DNA of 64,000 nt from Branchiostoma lanceolatum (GCF_035083965.1 NC_089732.1:8627883-8691882), one strand, 5' to 3'; shown: positions 13,801 to 28,800, numbered from the stretch's first letter. The notes: a model not told the origin generated them from the letters alone. Numbers and translations: made by a program.

Positions 13801-16800
13801 GATGCTCTTTCCATCTTGAATGCTAACTTTCATAGGAACCTTGGAATGAAAACAAATTGACAAGAAACTTGCATCTTTAAACTGAAAATGTGCACCTTAA
13901 TTCTAATCTTAGATTCTTCAAATGTTTTTATCATTTTGTTTAATATCTTCACCCCCCCTCCCTGAATGATCTGAATGGAACAGCCTATACTTTATTATAA
14001 CAAGGGAGCAAATATGTCAGTCTACATCCACTTCCCATCCATATAATGTCTGGTGTGTAATTATATCTTACACCTTGCCCCTTGTTCAGAAAGATCAGAT
14101 CATGTATCATTAATTTTCCCCAAGTTGTGAGGTCTCAGTTTGTTCTCCAGAAATTGTGGTCATTGATAACAAGGTCTTTAAACCTGGGCAGTTGTTAATC
14201 TTGTCATTCCTATAATGAAAGTTTGCTTGCAAGAAATAACTGCCATCAATTCGGCGAAAGTAAAAGTCATCACAGGCCGTTTTGGTGATAATTCTTTCAA
14301 CAGAGCGAAAGTCGTTTCAGGTAAATTGTAGTTATCAAATGTCTGGGTGGTATCAAGATTCGGAGATGACATTACTAAGACATCTCATAATTTCATGTGC
14401 AAAAACGTCTCATGTTTACAAGAGTGTCGAATGAAAACTAGACAGCAGAAACATGTTCGATAGAAATATGATGCTAAAGCAGCTCATGAACGATATTTAA
14501 ACACAAAATCGGCATGTTTAAATGCAGGAAATTGCATCTCAGAGGGTTCATATTCGGTGCTCAACACGATGATTGAAATTTGTATCCCCTCTCCCAACAC
14601 TGGCCTGGCAGGAAAGAAGCCTTACTCAACTGCAGTATCTAGTAAATTGTAAAATAGTTTGATCATGTATAATCTTTAGGATGGTCCCTTCATTTATTAA
14701 ACTGCGTAACTGATTTCCAAGGGAGCTGTTACAAAATCATAACAAATAAGGATTAAAAAAATAGGATAACCTAACATAAACTGACTGAATAATACATTCA
14801 CAATAATATACGTGTAACATAAAGCAGTAACTATCAAACAAGGAGTAATAAATCAATATCTTTTTATCAGGAAGCCTCCTTGGTTTGCTAAATTCCTGCA
14901 TCTGGTTCTAGATCCAGATTTTCAAAAGGTCCTCCTTCAATTATTGGCAATGGCTTTCACAAAATCAAACCTTTTTTTAGATTCATCTTGTTCAGAATTA
15001 ACAAATCAACAAACAAAGCAAACAACCAAAAAAAACGAAAATGGGTGAGAACATTACCACCTTGGTGGAAGAAGAAATAAAGATATTTAAGTGTGAGTGA
15101 TTGAAATAATCCAAACAATTTATATAAAATAGCCCAAGAGTAATTCTGACATCAATGGCCGCCAATAATTTCAAGGGCACATTTTCTCCGTAATGTCACT
15201 CATAAATGTTTTTCAAAATGTGCCTCGGATTATGTTATATTTTTGTTTGCTGTCAAAACATGTACCTAAAGACTGGCTAAATTCCCACTGATGGGCCATA
15301 AAGTAGCACCTGAAAATGGAGCGATTAATATTATGCATGGGGTCAGCAAAGGTTAAGGATCTAATGTTGCGATCGCATTACCAATGGACTTCTTTTACAT
15401 CAGGGCTAGGAAAGGTCCTTAATTACTGGTGTTCTAATATCACATTATAGGGCCAATGTAAAGAAATACTGGGGAACTACCACATAGGTTCATTCTGAAA
15501 ATATAGTTGTAGATTGGAACTGGCTATGAAAAAGTATGTTAGGAAAGAGTTTTAAGTATAGATTCTTGGACATGCAAGGCTTCATTATAGAATTTGAGGT
15601 GGTTTAATTTGATATAAGTAGCTGTAGCCATGTCATGCGGGCGTGCACCCCCGGCACACATACACACGATCAGAGGTACCCAAAAAGAATGATCAAAGTA
15701 TCCACTCTAGACATTGTTATAGACTGTCTCTGTTTCTTACTTTAAAGTCCTCTCAAAATCGCTGGAAATACCATTCCAGAGGGTTGAATTTCCACAATTT
15801 TCCCAGGGTGGCATTCACCAAACCCCTCTAACTTCGAGTCTAAGACCCCTTCATATCAAGCCTATCATAGCCGGTTGAATTAATTTGAAGATATAACCAA
15901 TTAATTTAGCTGGCTATCTTTGCCCAATATGAACACAAATTAACCGGTTATAGATAAGGGTTAAATTGATTAAATTGAAACCACCTCCTGAAGTTTGCCC
16001 CTTCAGCACTCGCTTGTCCAAAAAATCTACAAAAGAACCCCCCCCCCCCCAAAAAAAAAATCCTGGCTACGAGCATGGTGTGTTATACTGAAAGGCAGTT
16101 ATGTTGATTAATACAGACACAGATACATGTAGCTGCATACCACATTCTCAATATACCCTTCACTACAAACATACATCTAACTTGTTTCGGCCCAAATGAT
16201 AGCTGACTACTCAGGCCCTTAGACAAGGATAAATGACTCTCTGAATAAGACTGAGCACATTACGGCCACACAAACACCTTGCAGGTCTTGTTATATATCA
16301 GCTTTTCTATTTTCTTGACAAAACTAGGGCTACTCAAGTCCCTTTATATTATAGCTTCATCAAGTTGGTAAGGCAACTTAAAGTAACGAAAAGCATTGGC
16401 AGGTGAGAAAATTGTACTTGTGGTAAAAGAACTTTCTCTGAATCTCAAAAGATAAAAACCTAAAACTACCACATAGTATAACATAGCATAACATACTAGT
16501 TTTGTACTTGAAGTTCATACAAGTTAGGGCCTGCTCACATACAATATGATTGTTGTATGATCACAAACAGAAAGCATTCTTAGGATAGTCATGGTCCTGA
16601 AAATTTCAGCTGTCTTGTGATGGAAAAGGCTGTCTTAGATCCTTGTTGGCAGTTGTTCTGTCACAGCTTGTTTGAAAATTCTACGGCATCAAATTCGTAC
16701 GACTACCTACAATGAATGCCATTAGCTGCACAGTGAATTAGCAACTAATAAAGCTCTTGCCAAAGTACATCACAGCAGACCCCTACTCTTTATGAGAGCT

Positions 16801-19800
16801 ACAAAAACAGGGCAGGTTTTCAGACCCCTTAATGGGAGATTTGGATAAATGGTTAGCATCATTACTTTGAGCAGGTGGCATGTGTCTTCAGAAACACATT
16901 GTCTTAAAGGCATGACCCCTTCCCCTGGTCCTTCCGAAGAATAGCGGCCTCTCCTAGAGTGAAACACAAACCTTATTCACAGGCGGCAGATTCATTTGTT
17001 AGGCTGAAGGTATTTTATGTGGGACTTCACCCTTTCCTGCCTTCCTGGCCCAATTGTGTTCCTTCTCAATATTCATTTTTCTTCATGTCTCAACTACTTA
17101 ACTACATGTACCTCTGAATTGGATCGATCAGATGGAGACAGTTGCCTTGCTGGCTTCCTGTATTGTGACGCACCGGCTAGTAATTGTTGAGGGGGTGTTA
17201 CACACTCATGACCTTGTAAATACACATTGTATAACATGTACACTTATAACAAGCCCCAAGGCAGCTGTAACACACCAATTCTGTACTGTAGGTGGTGATG
17301 GACAAGGTGCAAGGCTTACCATTGCTCTTTTTGAAAAGTACACGAGGTTCTTCAACATGCTTGAGGTATGGTCCTTCTCTAACGTTGGACTGCCAGTGAT
17401 GTGCATTTCTCATGTGACTACATTGTAGGACAAGCCTGATCGAGTACCAGCCTCCGTAGTGACTGCTGACTCAAAAAAATTCACTTGCTAACCACGCAAG
17501 CGAATTTTTTTGAGCCAGCCGTCACTACGGAGGCTGGTACTCATGATCAGGCTATTGTAGGACGGCATACAAATTCTCAACCTAGTGATGAGATTGCAGT
17601 CTACTCAAGCTGTTTTGTTGTTCACTTTCTGTTATTGATTTGAACACCCTGATTCTAGTACGTCAGCAGGAACAGGTGGACACGATTGTTTGCCTGAAAA
17701 TCTGCCTCTGTTTGTATACTCATGTAACAGAAGCAATGACTGATGAAGACTGGAGTCAATGGACTGACAATTTTGGCTTTGTTAGGACAAATAAAAACTT
17801 AACTATGCACAAGGTGGAAGAGTAGTCACCTGACAGAATGAAGGAGGGGAGGCCTGCATGAGGGTTCCTGACAAAGCTTTATGCTAAATTCAATAAGACC
17901 GCATACGCATTACGCTTAATTCAGGAAGTCAATTACACAAAAGATTGCCACCTTGCTACGACTTAAGGGGATAAAAAAAAGCTTTCCCAATGAATCATGG
18001 TAGAACAAAATAGCTTGCCTTAATGCCTTATGGAAAAGGAGCATGCAGGTCCCCATTGAGAGTAACTTGATGAGAACCAGTCCATTGTTTTCCTCTGGCA
18101 TGACAGAGACGAATGTGGGAACACTGTGCCCCATCAACACCTGGGTTAGACTACCCAGACAGACACACCTCACCTTCCAAAAACTACATCTGTACCTCTG
18201 CCAGCTGGATACTTCCTTCAAACCTTTACTGTCTTCCTCCCATAAATCCTGGGCTTCACCAAGACATGGTCTCAGCAGGTGGTGCACAGACATGACAGTG
18301 GGGACATCTTCATCTCCCCAACACACCTGCTTCTACTCAAGGATAAAATCTTCTGTAGTGTTTATAGTCGCATGCCTCAATGACCTTGGTTATAGGTCAT
18401 GACATTTTGTTGCTCACGTGACTTGTTCTCCAATCAAAATAAAAATTTGAATCACTGCTCATATGTGTCAAACTTTAAATTCAAAGTCGCTGCTAAGAAA
18501 CCTCTTATTTCATTGTCACAAGAGAATGCATCCAGGATAGAGCGAGAAATAGACAGAACGAGATGTGACAAAAGTTTTAGAGGCATCCCATGGAGTAAGG
18601 TGGATTTTTTTCTACGTTTCTCAGTCCCTATAAAAAAAAAGATATGCCAAACAAGTTAAGTTTTGTGTCTGGTGAGTTGGAGTAGACTATTCAAGGCTGG
18701 ACCTCATGGCCAGCTTGGTTTAAAATGTTCATCAAGATTTCAGCTACCAACTAACATAGCGGCAACCTTTTTCCCCCATCCCCTCCCTTTTATACTCCTT
18801 TCTGGTCAATCCCTGAGTCACCTCCATCCCCTCTATGACCATGTGTCCCCCCTAGTGCTGATAAACCAACAGCAGGGACTCTCACTGGGTGCTGAAGCCT
18901 TCCTGGTGTTGAAATAAAGTTTATCCAATTAATAATGCTATCACACCTGATCTGGGGGACATGTGTTGTTGCTATATCCTCCTGTCACACACTGTAATAG
19001 CTACCAGGTTGGGACAACACACCAAGACAGGCCTGCACAGTGGGCGGCCAGGAAACTCTGACCTTCAGAACCAAGACAGGCATGATTCTTAAGACAAGGT
19101 GAAAGTCAATGAAAGGCTCGACTTGAGCCACAAGGTGACCCTCGCATCTTGAGATGCCATTGATGGCGGAGGAGAGTGGTTGGTTGAAATGTAGGCCGAC
19201 ATGTGTTCGGATTTGTCAGCAATGCCCCATCTGGCCCAGAAATCTCTGTTGTGTTTAGATTGGATGAGCTGGGCTGACAGTTTGTGTTAGATTGTAAACA
19301 GATAGAATCAGGAGGCATTAGGGAAGGTGCTGGTGGGCTGGGCACTTGTCACCTTGCCCCTGGCACCTCTGCCAAGGAAAATCAGGACCAGGCTTCCAAC
19401 CATAGATCACCACATGTACACCCCACCAGCTGGCAGTGGGGCTGGGTTAGACAAGGAGCCATTGTTGGGTCCAAGTTCTACTGCTATTGGTGCTTTGGGA
19501 GTTGACATGGTGTAACAGTTACCTTCTCACATATATCTAAAGGTAAGGGCTCGGCTCAATCAATGTGACTACTTGGATGACAGGAAAGAGAAGGAGAAAC
19601 TCTGATTGAAAACTACAGAGCGCTCTGAAGCATAAACTTTGGAGGGAACACAGGTACAGTATTTAGAGAGACTATGCTGCCGAAAAATACAAATCTGGCT
19701 TTTGAAGCTACATCAATGTATTCTGGGGGAGTATAGACTCTTGTCAGTGTTCTCACCAGAGTGGCATTTTGGCATCTTTGGACGTCCTGTTTTTGCGGTG

Positions 19801-22800
19801 GATGCCTTTAAACTGAGAGTCTAGGCCTTGGCGTGTTCAATACATTTTTGAATGTCCACATTGCCGAAAACTTAAAATGTACCTTGTCTGTATAATGCAA
19901 ACATTGCTGTCTGTGGCCACTTTAAACGTACCCAAGTTGTAAGGCGTACAGCGGTCCTTGTCAGATTGACGGACGAACCACCACCCAAGTTGTGCAAGAA
20001 TAATGTATCTGGTGTATATTTCCATTGTTTCAGGTTGAATTTTGCCTCTCAAAAAGGGATATATAGTGTTTCAGAGGGTTTCCTGGGAGGGTATGCCTTC
20101 CCTTGGACCCCCTCGAGCCTTTGGCACTCATCATCAGAGACAGATTCGTGGTAAAAAAAGAATGTCCAGAGACGCTAACTGCTGAACGTACTTGACTGAG
20201 CAGCAGAGGCAGCCGTTCCTGAGCTCCAGCCACTCCTCAAACACTTCACCTGACTCTCCCAGGGAGATGGGCTTCTCTATCTCTCCTCCTGGAGGAACAA
20301 CAGGGAAAGAAAGGAAAAATTTGAGTTAGAATATAACATCTAGTATTTTAACATAATTCCACCAGGGTACTAGCCTGGATGCCAGACCCCCCAACCTCTA
20401 AAATATCTGTAGTGTGGGGCACTAGATATTTTAGAGATTGGGGGTCTGGCATCCAGGCTACCAGGGTACATAATTCCGCCACCCTGAAAACATGGGTCCA
20501 AATAGATCTCCAACCCAATGTCCCCCAGTATACTGCACTCCTGTATATCTAAACTGTGTATACCTGCAGGTGCTGCACTAGAGATGTCTCAAACCCACTG
20601 TTTTTATGAAGTGGAGGATTTCTGTAACCCGGCGAATTAATGTTAATGGAGGTTACAGACATTTTTGAGAGGTAAAAGTTTGGTTGCTTCAGTTTTCCCT
20701 AGAAAAAATCCTTTAAAAACGTGTTTAAATGTTGTCTCTTATAATCCAAATGCCTTTTTGATGCTGTCAAACATCTAACGTAATCAAGCAGCAAAGTTAC
20801 ATGCTTTATACAAACCTACGGTATACGTCTTCACAAAACTCAACATGAATGTTGCAATAATTGACAAGCCTAAAGTACATACGTCACAGCCATTATGATA
20901 CAAATGCAAATGCCTTCTCGATGCTGTCAAACATCTAATGTTATCAAACAGTGACAGTAACTGTTTTGTAGAAATCTACTGTAGGTCCTTACAAAACTCA
21001 ACATAAATGTTGCAATAATAATTGACAAGCCCAAAGTACATATGGCACAGCCATTATGCCAATTTTAAGCGAAATCACATCCCAGTTACCCACACATTTT
21101 GTCTGCATAAAGGCGACTCATAAATCAGGATTACTTTCCAACAATAAACTAATGTGTTGATAGCCAAAGTACATTATGCAAAGTAAGCACCCATTGTGGC
21201 AGGTTCAACGTAATGTGACTGTGCTAATCAAACGTCTCAAATTTCCCTACGAGGGAGCCACAAAATGGTTATAATCAGACCCGGCGAAGCGAAACTCTAA
21301 ATGGATACAATACATTACGGTCTCCACAAACAGTTTGTCTTGATGGAACTGTTGGTAAAGCATTATGTGATTTGATTATGTGAATCGGGCTAATGTGAAC
21401 TAACTGTGCGCTGATCTCTGTCACTGAATGATCGCTGCTAATCATATCTACCGGGTTAATGAGCCCAAACTGCAGCGCACAGCTTGAACGAATTCATTTG
21501 TCCATTACGGTAAATTGGCACAGTAACAACGAACAAAGGAAGCTACAATGTGTACGCCGAAATGCTTTTTGTGTAAATTGTGTTGACAGTAAAACAGACA
21601 TGTTTCACACTGTCACTGTTGTAATATGTCCGGCCAGAAAGGTTATATTTTCATTGCCTTTGTCCTTATAATAACTTAAAAAAGCTGCACTTGGGTTCTT
21701 ATGACCATTTGGTGGTGGGTGAATGTCAGTAAAGAAAAAAAACACAGCATTTTTTGGATAGGTCTGGCATGAGATGTTCTGTGATTATAACCTCCATTAA
21801 CATTGATCCGACAGGTGTCATAAATCAGCCACTTTGAAAAACAGTGGGTTTGAGAGATCCCTAGTGCAGCATCCCCCAAGTATGCACAGTCTAGATATAA
21901 AGGAGTGGATTATACTGGGGAATGTTGGGTTGGAGATCTCTTTGAACGTATCTTTTCAGGGTGGCAGAATTATGTACCTGGTAAAATTATGTTAGCAGAT
22001 GTTGTCTTCAATTTGTCTTTTGCTTAAACATCTAATTTCTCTAGGGTCACCCTTGCCGACACCTCAAGGCCAAGCCAAATGGTAAAAGTATTGTTGAAAC
22101 CTTACAACCCTTTTCATTATCTCCATGAAAAATTGTGATCCATGAAAAATGGAGATATTGTTTTGGGTGTGCCTGTCTGTGTGTCTGTTTGTGTTTCCGG
22201 ATTTTTGTAGTCAACATAACTTGAGAACCTCTGGTATGGATTACGATGATATTTATCTCCATGAAAAATGGAGATATTGTTTTGGGTGTGTCTGTGTGTC
22301 TGTTTGTTTGTCTGTTTGTTTGTCTGTTTGTGTTTCCGGACTACTGTAGTCAGCATAACTCAAGAACCTCTTGATGGATTGCGATGATATTTGGTATGTG
22401 GGCAGGTGTTGTGAAGCCGAAATTCAAGGTCGATTTTTGGCCCCCTGGTATGTGACCTTGGTACTGCAGCAGAAATTCCATTTTTGTATCTCTTGACCTG
22501 GACGTGCTATGGTATTAATTTTTTGGTGGCAGATAGCTTATGGTGCAATGAAGACGTGGTGTGGGTTTGTGCCTCCTAGCAGCTTGCTCTGGAACTGCAG
22601 GGGCGTTATCATGAAAATCTTCTAAGGAGAATAACTGAACAAAGGAACGACGGATTTCCATGATATTTAGCATACAGGTAGCTTAGACAGAGATGTACAC
22701 AATGAAGTGCAAATCATGTTAATTAGGACTTAATTTGCATAGCTAATGAGGAAAATCTATATTTGCAGTGTTTTCCATCATAAGACTCAAATACATGTAA

Positions 22801-25800
22801 CGTATGTAGTTTATGGAAAGTGGATCATCGACAGGTACCAATTATGCAAATAAATTTCTAATTTGCATAATTAATGCAAAAGACCATATCTCATCTCATT
22901 GGAAAATTATAGGACTGTCAATATGATACTTAGTATGCAGGTAGCTTAGACAGACATATACATAATGAAGTGCCAATTATACTAATTGTGACTTGATTTG
23001 CATAGCTAATGAGGAAAATCTATATTTACAGAATTTTCCATTATCAGACTCAAATACATGTAACATATGTCGTTTCTGGAAAGTGGAGCATCAACAGATA
23101 CCAATTATGCAAATGAATTCCTAATTTGCATAACTAATGCAAAAAAACATAATTCATCTAATTGGAAAAATATAGGACCGTCAATATTGCAACATGTGTA
23201 AGTTAGATAAAGGTGTTTATGCCGAAGCATATATTATGCAAATGTGTAAGTCATTTGCATGAATAGAATTTTTCATGGAGATATGAGGTCGTGGAACTCT
23301 TGTTTTATGAGTGAAATAGATAAATAAAAACTCTCTCTGTTTCAGAACTTTTAAAATTTTGTTTTCTGCCTGCACCACTGGTAACCCACCTGCTCCAAAC
23401 TCGTTCATGATGACAGCAATGCGTTTCCCATGCTGCTCTGTCAGGATGTAGTTCAGCAGTGTGGTCTTTCCAGCACCTACAGACAAGATTCACCAATTAA
23501 CACACATAATGATAAACTTGTTGGATATCATTGAGAATTAGCTGTACTAGGTTCCCTTGGTTAAAATACATTCTGAAAATGGATTTCATCATGCTGTTCA
23601 TAAAGTAATACTGCACATCCTAGAGAGAATGATGACAAGCCTTCCACTCAAATACAAAATGCCCCATGTCAATTGCAAGGTAGAAGCCTGCAGGAGATGA
23701 CATTACAACACCTATACAACCATCAGCAGTAATTATGTTGTGTTGTGTGTGGTCTGGTAGAGGAATGAGCAAATGTTAAACAAAACCAGCAACAGGGAAC
23801 AACTCAAAGTCCCTAAACATGTGCTTCAGGAATAATTATTTTGCCAGGCATAATTCAATAGAGCTGTTCAGTGGTACATCTTTGATGGCACCTGTTATAG
23901 TTGGAGTTTTGCATCATAGCTATCATGACATTATGTAGTGTTTCTAATTGCAATGCATTTTTGTACCCTTTGTAAGAGGTTTATATACTAAACAATTTTG
24001 CTTGTTTTATTTCTTTCATCTTGTACTGACACAGTTTGTCCTGTATTTTCAAAGAAAAAAAATCTGTGAATCCAAAAACTGAATTGATGTGACTTAATGC
24101 ATCAATCCTTTTGGTGTGAGGCAAACATTTTTATTTGGTTTTGAAATGTGAAAATAGAAGTTCAGGAGTTGTGTGTCTAGATCACAAGGTGTTGATATGG
24201 AAATACCTAAAATAACAAGCTGTCATGTAAGAATGTAACCTAAGGTACATTTGTCTTGTCCCTCTGTGCAGGTGTGCTAGTACGTAGTTACTGTACAATT
24301 TACTTACATTTTCACCAATGCCAACACAAAGGCCATGGTGTTTGCACAACTGCTCTAAAAGGCGATATGCATGTTTATACCCTTCACACGCCTTCTACAA
24401 GACAACGACAGCCTCGTCACAACCTCTTGGTCGCGATTGAGCCGCGTCCATTCCTTCCCCGGGCTTCCTGTGACTTGAGGAAGGCCTACACACACACCGC
24501 ACATTCCTGCCTTTGTCTCAGACCCAGGTGCAGAGGGACTGAGATGTTCTTGTGGAGGCTTCTTGTATCTTAGATGTTTGTTTTCTTCAAGTCCCACCAG
24601 CAGCTTCTTGTAATAATATTGACACCTTCTCACAATGAGTGACAATTCTAATCTTAAGACATCTGGTGGGAACAATCAGAAACAGTACTTTCCCTCAATA
24701 TTGTTCCTTGCTATCTCCCAAACTCTGGGACTATTCATGTACTGTACTGTATGACATCTTGTATTGAGAAAGATACGTTCACACCCATTTGGAAAAGTAA
24801 ATGAATTGTAAATTTTGTACATTGAAGCACATTCTGCGGTGTATCTACATCTTGGGAAACTGGGAGACTTTAGAGTACATCCATGCATATATAGAACTTC
24901 TGACAACTTGATCAGTCAACTTTTGTACTCAAGACTCCAGGAAGTCCAAAAGCGCCACCTTACTTGCAATACCAGTTCTAGCTTTGAAACATGCTTGAGT
25001 AAAACTGAGTGCTAACGTAACTGTACAAAGTATGCTGTACATGAAGAATAGCTTGATGACTTCACCTCAAAACTTTCCTCTCTATCAAACAAAAGATGTT
25101 TGGATCTAGAAGTGGCTGTTGGTTGAGCCCTTAGTGGTGGTTCCCAGGTTTGTTAGATAATGTGCAATAGGCCTGCCTGTCTTGCTTTAAACAAGGAGGT
25201 TGCTTCAAACTATTGATTCTTTCCAATATTGAACATAACGAACAATGATGGAAGGTTTGCACTTGCCAAGTACTGTCTAGTTAACAGTGTATTCACAATG
25301 GTGGTGAAATGTGCTCCGTAGTTACCACATTGATTGGCGGCCATGTCAGACGTGAATTTTTATGACCCATACCATCTACACCTGTTCATCTCTCAGTAAA
25401 GATAGCAGCACATTCAGCAGCGCTGGTGGTCCATAGGTGGGATTCTTTGCAATAAAACGCATCATGGATGGTCCATAATCTTATAGCACTGTCTAATTTT
25501 ACATCTGGAATTTTCATGATGTTTCTGTTAGGACTCTGAGAAAATCTAATGGTGAACATATCCTGCTTCTGAAGCAAACTAACAAGAGAGTATCTATCAT
25601 ATATTGGTATATATTTAAACTTGGAAACTTGATTTTGGTTGAACTTGATCATATCTTATACCGTATTCATTATCCTTTTTGATGGAATTTCATTTGTTAT
25701 GATCATATATATATATTCAGAGTTGAGGATAAGGACTACTTATTTGAGTTGTTTGCAAAAAAAGGTTTAGTTTGTTAGTTACAATACCAGGACACAAAGA

Positions 25801-28800
25801 GACTGCAACTTGTAACAGCTATACTTCCTAGCTGACATAAACTGATATTACCAACTCCTTATCATCATAGACATAACTACATACCAAAATGTATTCCATT
25901 TGGCGTAAAACTGCACAACAACATTTTCTAAAAGGATTCTTCGAGTCAGCCTTTTTATGTCCATCTTTCATATGATATTACCAACAAAAGATATCCTCCT
26001 AGCTGACATAAACTGATCTTTCCAACTCCTTTTCAAAGACATAACTACGTACCAAAATGTATTTCCATTCGGCGTAAAACTGCACAACAACATTTTCTAA
26101 AAGGATTTGTCGAGTCAGCCTTTTTATGTCCATCTTTTACATCACTAACAAAAAAATTAGCTTCTCTTTGGTGGAAAAAGTGATGGGCTTGTTTCCGGTC
26201 CATTGGGAGAATCTGCAGCGTTTGTGAAATGACATGGTGGCACATGAAAGGACCCTATTTGCACCAGTCACTGCTACCACAAAGAACACACTGTTATTAA
26301 TGGCCAACCTTTCCACTCACAGGTGGCTCTCTGTCCAAGCTGGGAATGACCATCTTTTTCTTTCACCAAAGGTCTGATTGCTTTTGCCCTCTCGGCTTTG
26401 GCCATATTCTCTCCCTAAATTGGAGAAAATATGGGGAAAAGCCCAACAATGACAGCAGGACTGTCCTAAATGTCCTGATCTGTGATAGAACGTCCTGTCC
26501 TGGATAAATCGTATGGCTTGCAAATTTCGCTCGGACATAAAATCAAGATGGACGATTGTGTGACAGGGTTTTGCTGATGAGGACTGCTGAAAATGGGCGT
26601 AATTTATCTTTTGGGAATCCCCAAACTTCACAGAAATGACAAAGGAGTAACGCATTACAAATTCATCAAGATGGGCCAAAACTTTTACTGGGCTTCAGGA
26701 AAATAACATTAGAATATTGCTCATCTGTAGGTTATAAAACAGGCTTTTACAAAAAGGTAAAGCAGTCATCCTCAATTGCGGTGAAGCAAGATGCTTTTTC
26801 AAGTAGCTAGTGGTAGTGCAATGCAGCTTTACTATGGCTTGTGTTTTGGCCAAGCACATACATGTACACCAGTCACCCTCGCCTCACCCCTACTCTTCTT
26901 GATAAGTGTGTTGGGTTCTTTAACGTACATAGGTTTGATGCGTGAGGCTCAACGCCTAAAGCTCACTCATACACAGGGCCGCCAGCTTTAGGTCCCCCTC
27001 TGAAGGACTGCAACTCTTTTCCAGTCGTGTCCAGACCGGGGCGCGAACTGGGCCGCTGGCCGCATTTTAACCAGATGTGGCGAGTGGCAGACAGAGTCTA
27101 CACCACACACACTCGGCCTAACAGTCTATTCCAAAGTTGCTAACATGTTGCCTTATAGTTGTGCATACATGTATACTGCAGTCAGGATTTATTCTGATTT
27201 GCAAACTAATCTATATCTCAACTCCGAATCAAAGTTAAAAAGATCCTCCAAATTTGGAGTCAAATATCATTCTTTTCTATGCTAAAAAAGCGAGGAATTG
27301 TGCATCTTTTTTAAAAGGATATGTAAAACATGCCATTGATAAAGTGCAATGTAGGGCACAATGCCCTTGACATTTGAAAAACATGGTGTCCTTGAAATTT
27401 TAGAAACTGAGTTCCCAAATTTAAAGTGATGGGTATTAAATCAACCATAAACTGACGCTCCTTGTAACAACAGCTGATCGTGTGACAAATGCAAACAAAT
27501 TACCACCACATACACAGCTGCTTTGCAAGGACCTTACCAGGAAATTTTTACAGACTCTTTAGGACACTACACCATCTACGGCCATACAGACAGGAAAGAA
27601 ATCGTCACGGGCCTAACCGATTATTTAGATCTGACAGGAGGGGATTTGGAGTTAGTTATCCTCAGATTAGGCTTTCGCCTTTCTGGGAAAGTTCAAACCC
27701 ACAAACATCTGCTTGTCTTGTCAGTAAGATACAAAGTGAGCAGAAATGACAAAAACAGTTTTCTCTTTTGCTTTGCTATGTATTTTTCAATTGATAAATC
27801 ATCTTTCTATAAAAATATGAATCCTACTCATACAATGCTCATCTCTATCCTGTGATGTCATGAAATGATCTACTGTCTTTTAAGAGGGTCGTTTTGGTGC
27901 AATTTGTGTCTACTTCGAATTCTGTCAGTTCTGAAGTATGATACTCAAACACAGAAAATACCACTGGGCACAAAAACAGACAAAACAAAGAAACAAAAAA
28001 ATTAAAAGGAGAAGTAAAAAGGCAAACAGCAAAGAAAGAAAGAATCAAAAGAAAAAAGTTTACAAGGAAAGAAAGGAGGCAGGGAGGCTGTGAGGATAGA
28101 AAGAAGGATGGAGGAAGGAAGGAAGGATGGAGGGAAGGAAGGAAGATGGAGGGAAGGAAGGAAGGAGAACAGGAAGACAGGATGGTTCCCACCAAAGATG
28201 ACATACAGTATGTTTTTGATGGATGATGTTTACTGGTGTTACACAAACCATTTACAATATCTGCCCGTCTCCTGGATGGATATGGGCCTCACAGCAGGGG
28301 TAAAACTGCGACGGCCAAAAGACGCCTTCCCGTTGCCAAATCTAGGGCGGGAAAACAGCTGGAAAAATTGGTTTTGTGCTGCGATATGCAGAGGTTCTGA
28401 CAGCGGGGTTGAATGACCCGTTATTACGGCGCAGATATGACACCCGAGATTTACAAGAGCCTTGTGTCAACATTTGACCAAGGTCTGGTGGGCAGATATT
28501 TCTACTATTTCTGACATACTTCGATTGAAATAACAGAAGCGCATTCCCGAAATATGGCGTGAGTGTGCGACTGGGTGCTCTCTGTGCTGTCCCCGCGTAT
28601 CGGATTAAGACAAAAGAGAAGCTGGGATGAAAATTGATACGGGGAAAGCAATACAATAAGAAAATATTGACGATAAACGATACGGCATCAAAGGCCTCCC
28701 CCCATGAGAACAATCCCAGTTATGGCAGTGGAAAGACGACGGGCTAATTTCTCCTGGAGGCATCTCAGCTATTCGTTTGATGTGTCACGTATAACTTCGC

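Larger units (their letters stand above)
12904..20191. other. ZNG1 intron 3, non-coding
   Basis: 7.3 kb intron. It contains a tRNA-like SINE head (12955-13022), a short C/A homopolymer run near 16036-16060, a weak inverted repeat (15863-15960) and a palindromic element with a target duplication (17432-17554). The intervals 14178-14372 and 15290-15440 look less degenerate than their surroundings and could be conserved non-coding DNA, but this is not provable from one genome. No exon seen. Confidence 0.55.
20289..23389. other. ZNG1 intron 2, repeat-rich
   Basis: 3.1 kb intron, most of it explained by repeats: two dispersed inverted-repeat elements, one carrying a nested palindrome, a tandem duplication (20748-21060) and a 1.16 kb element bounded by 16-bp inverted repeats. 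The interval 21061-21500 is free of recognised repeats and dense in TAAT/ATTA cores. Confidence 0.65.

Noticed and set aside
22117..22356. Lys/Gln/Thr-rich repetitive ORF ([10 protein letters not shown])
   Set aside because: It comes from a TTTG/TGTC simple repeat inside a mobile element.
24256..24675. Two opposing ORFs of about 105 codons
   Set aside because: They overlap antisense to each other inside ZNG1 intron 1, with biased, non-protein-like composition.
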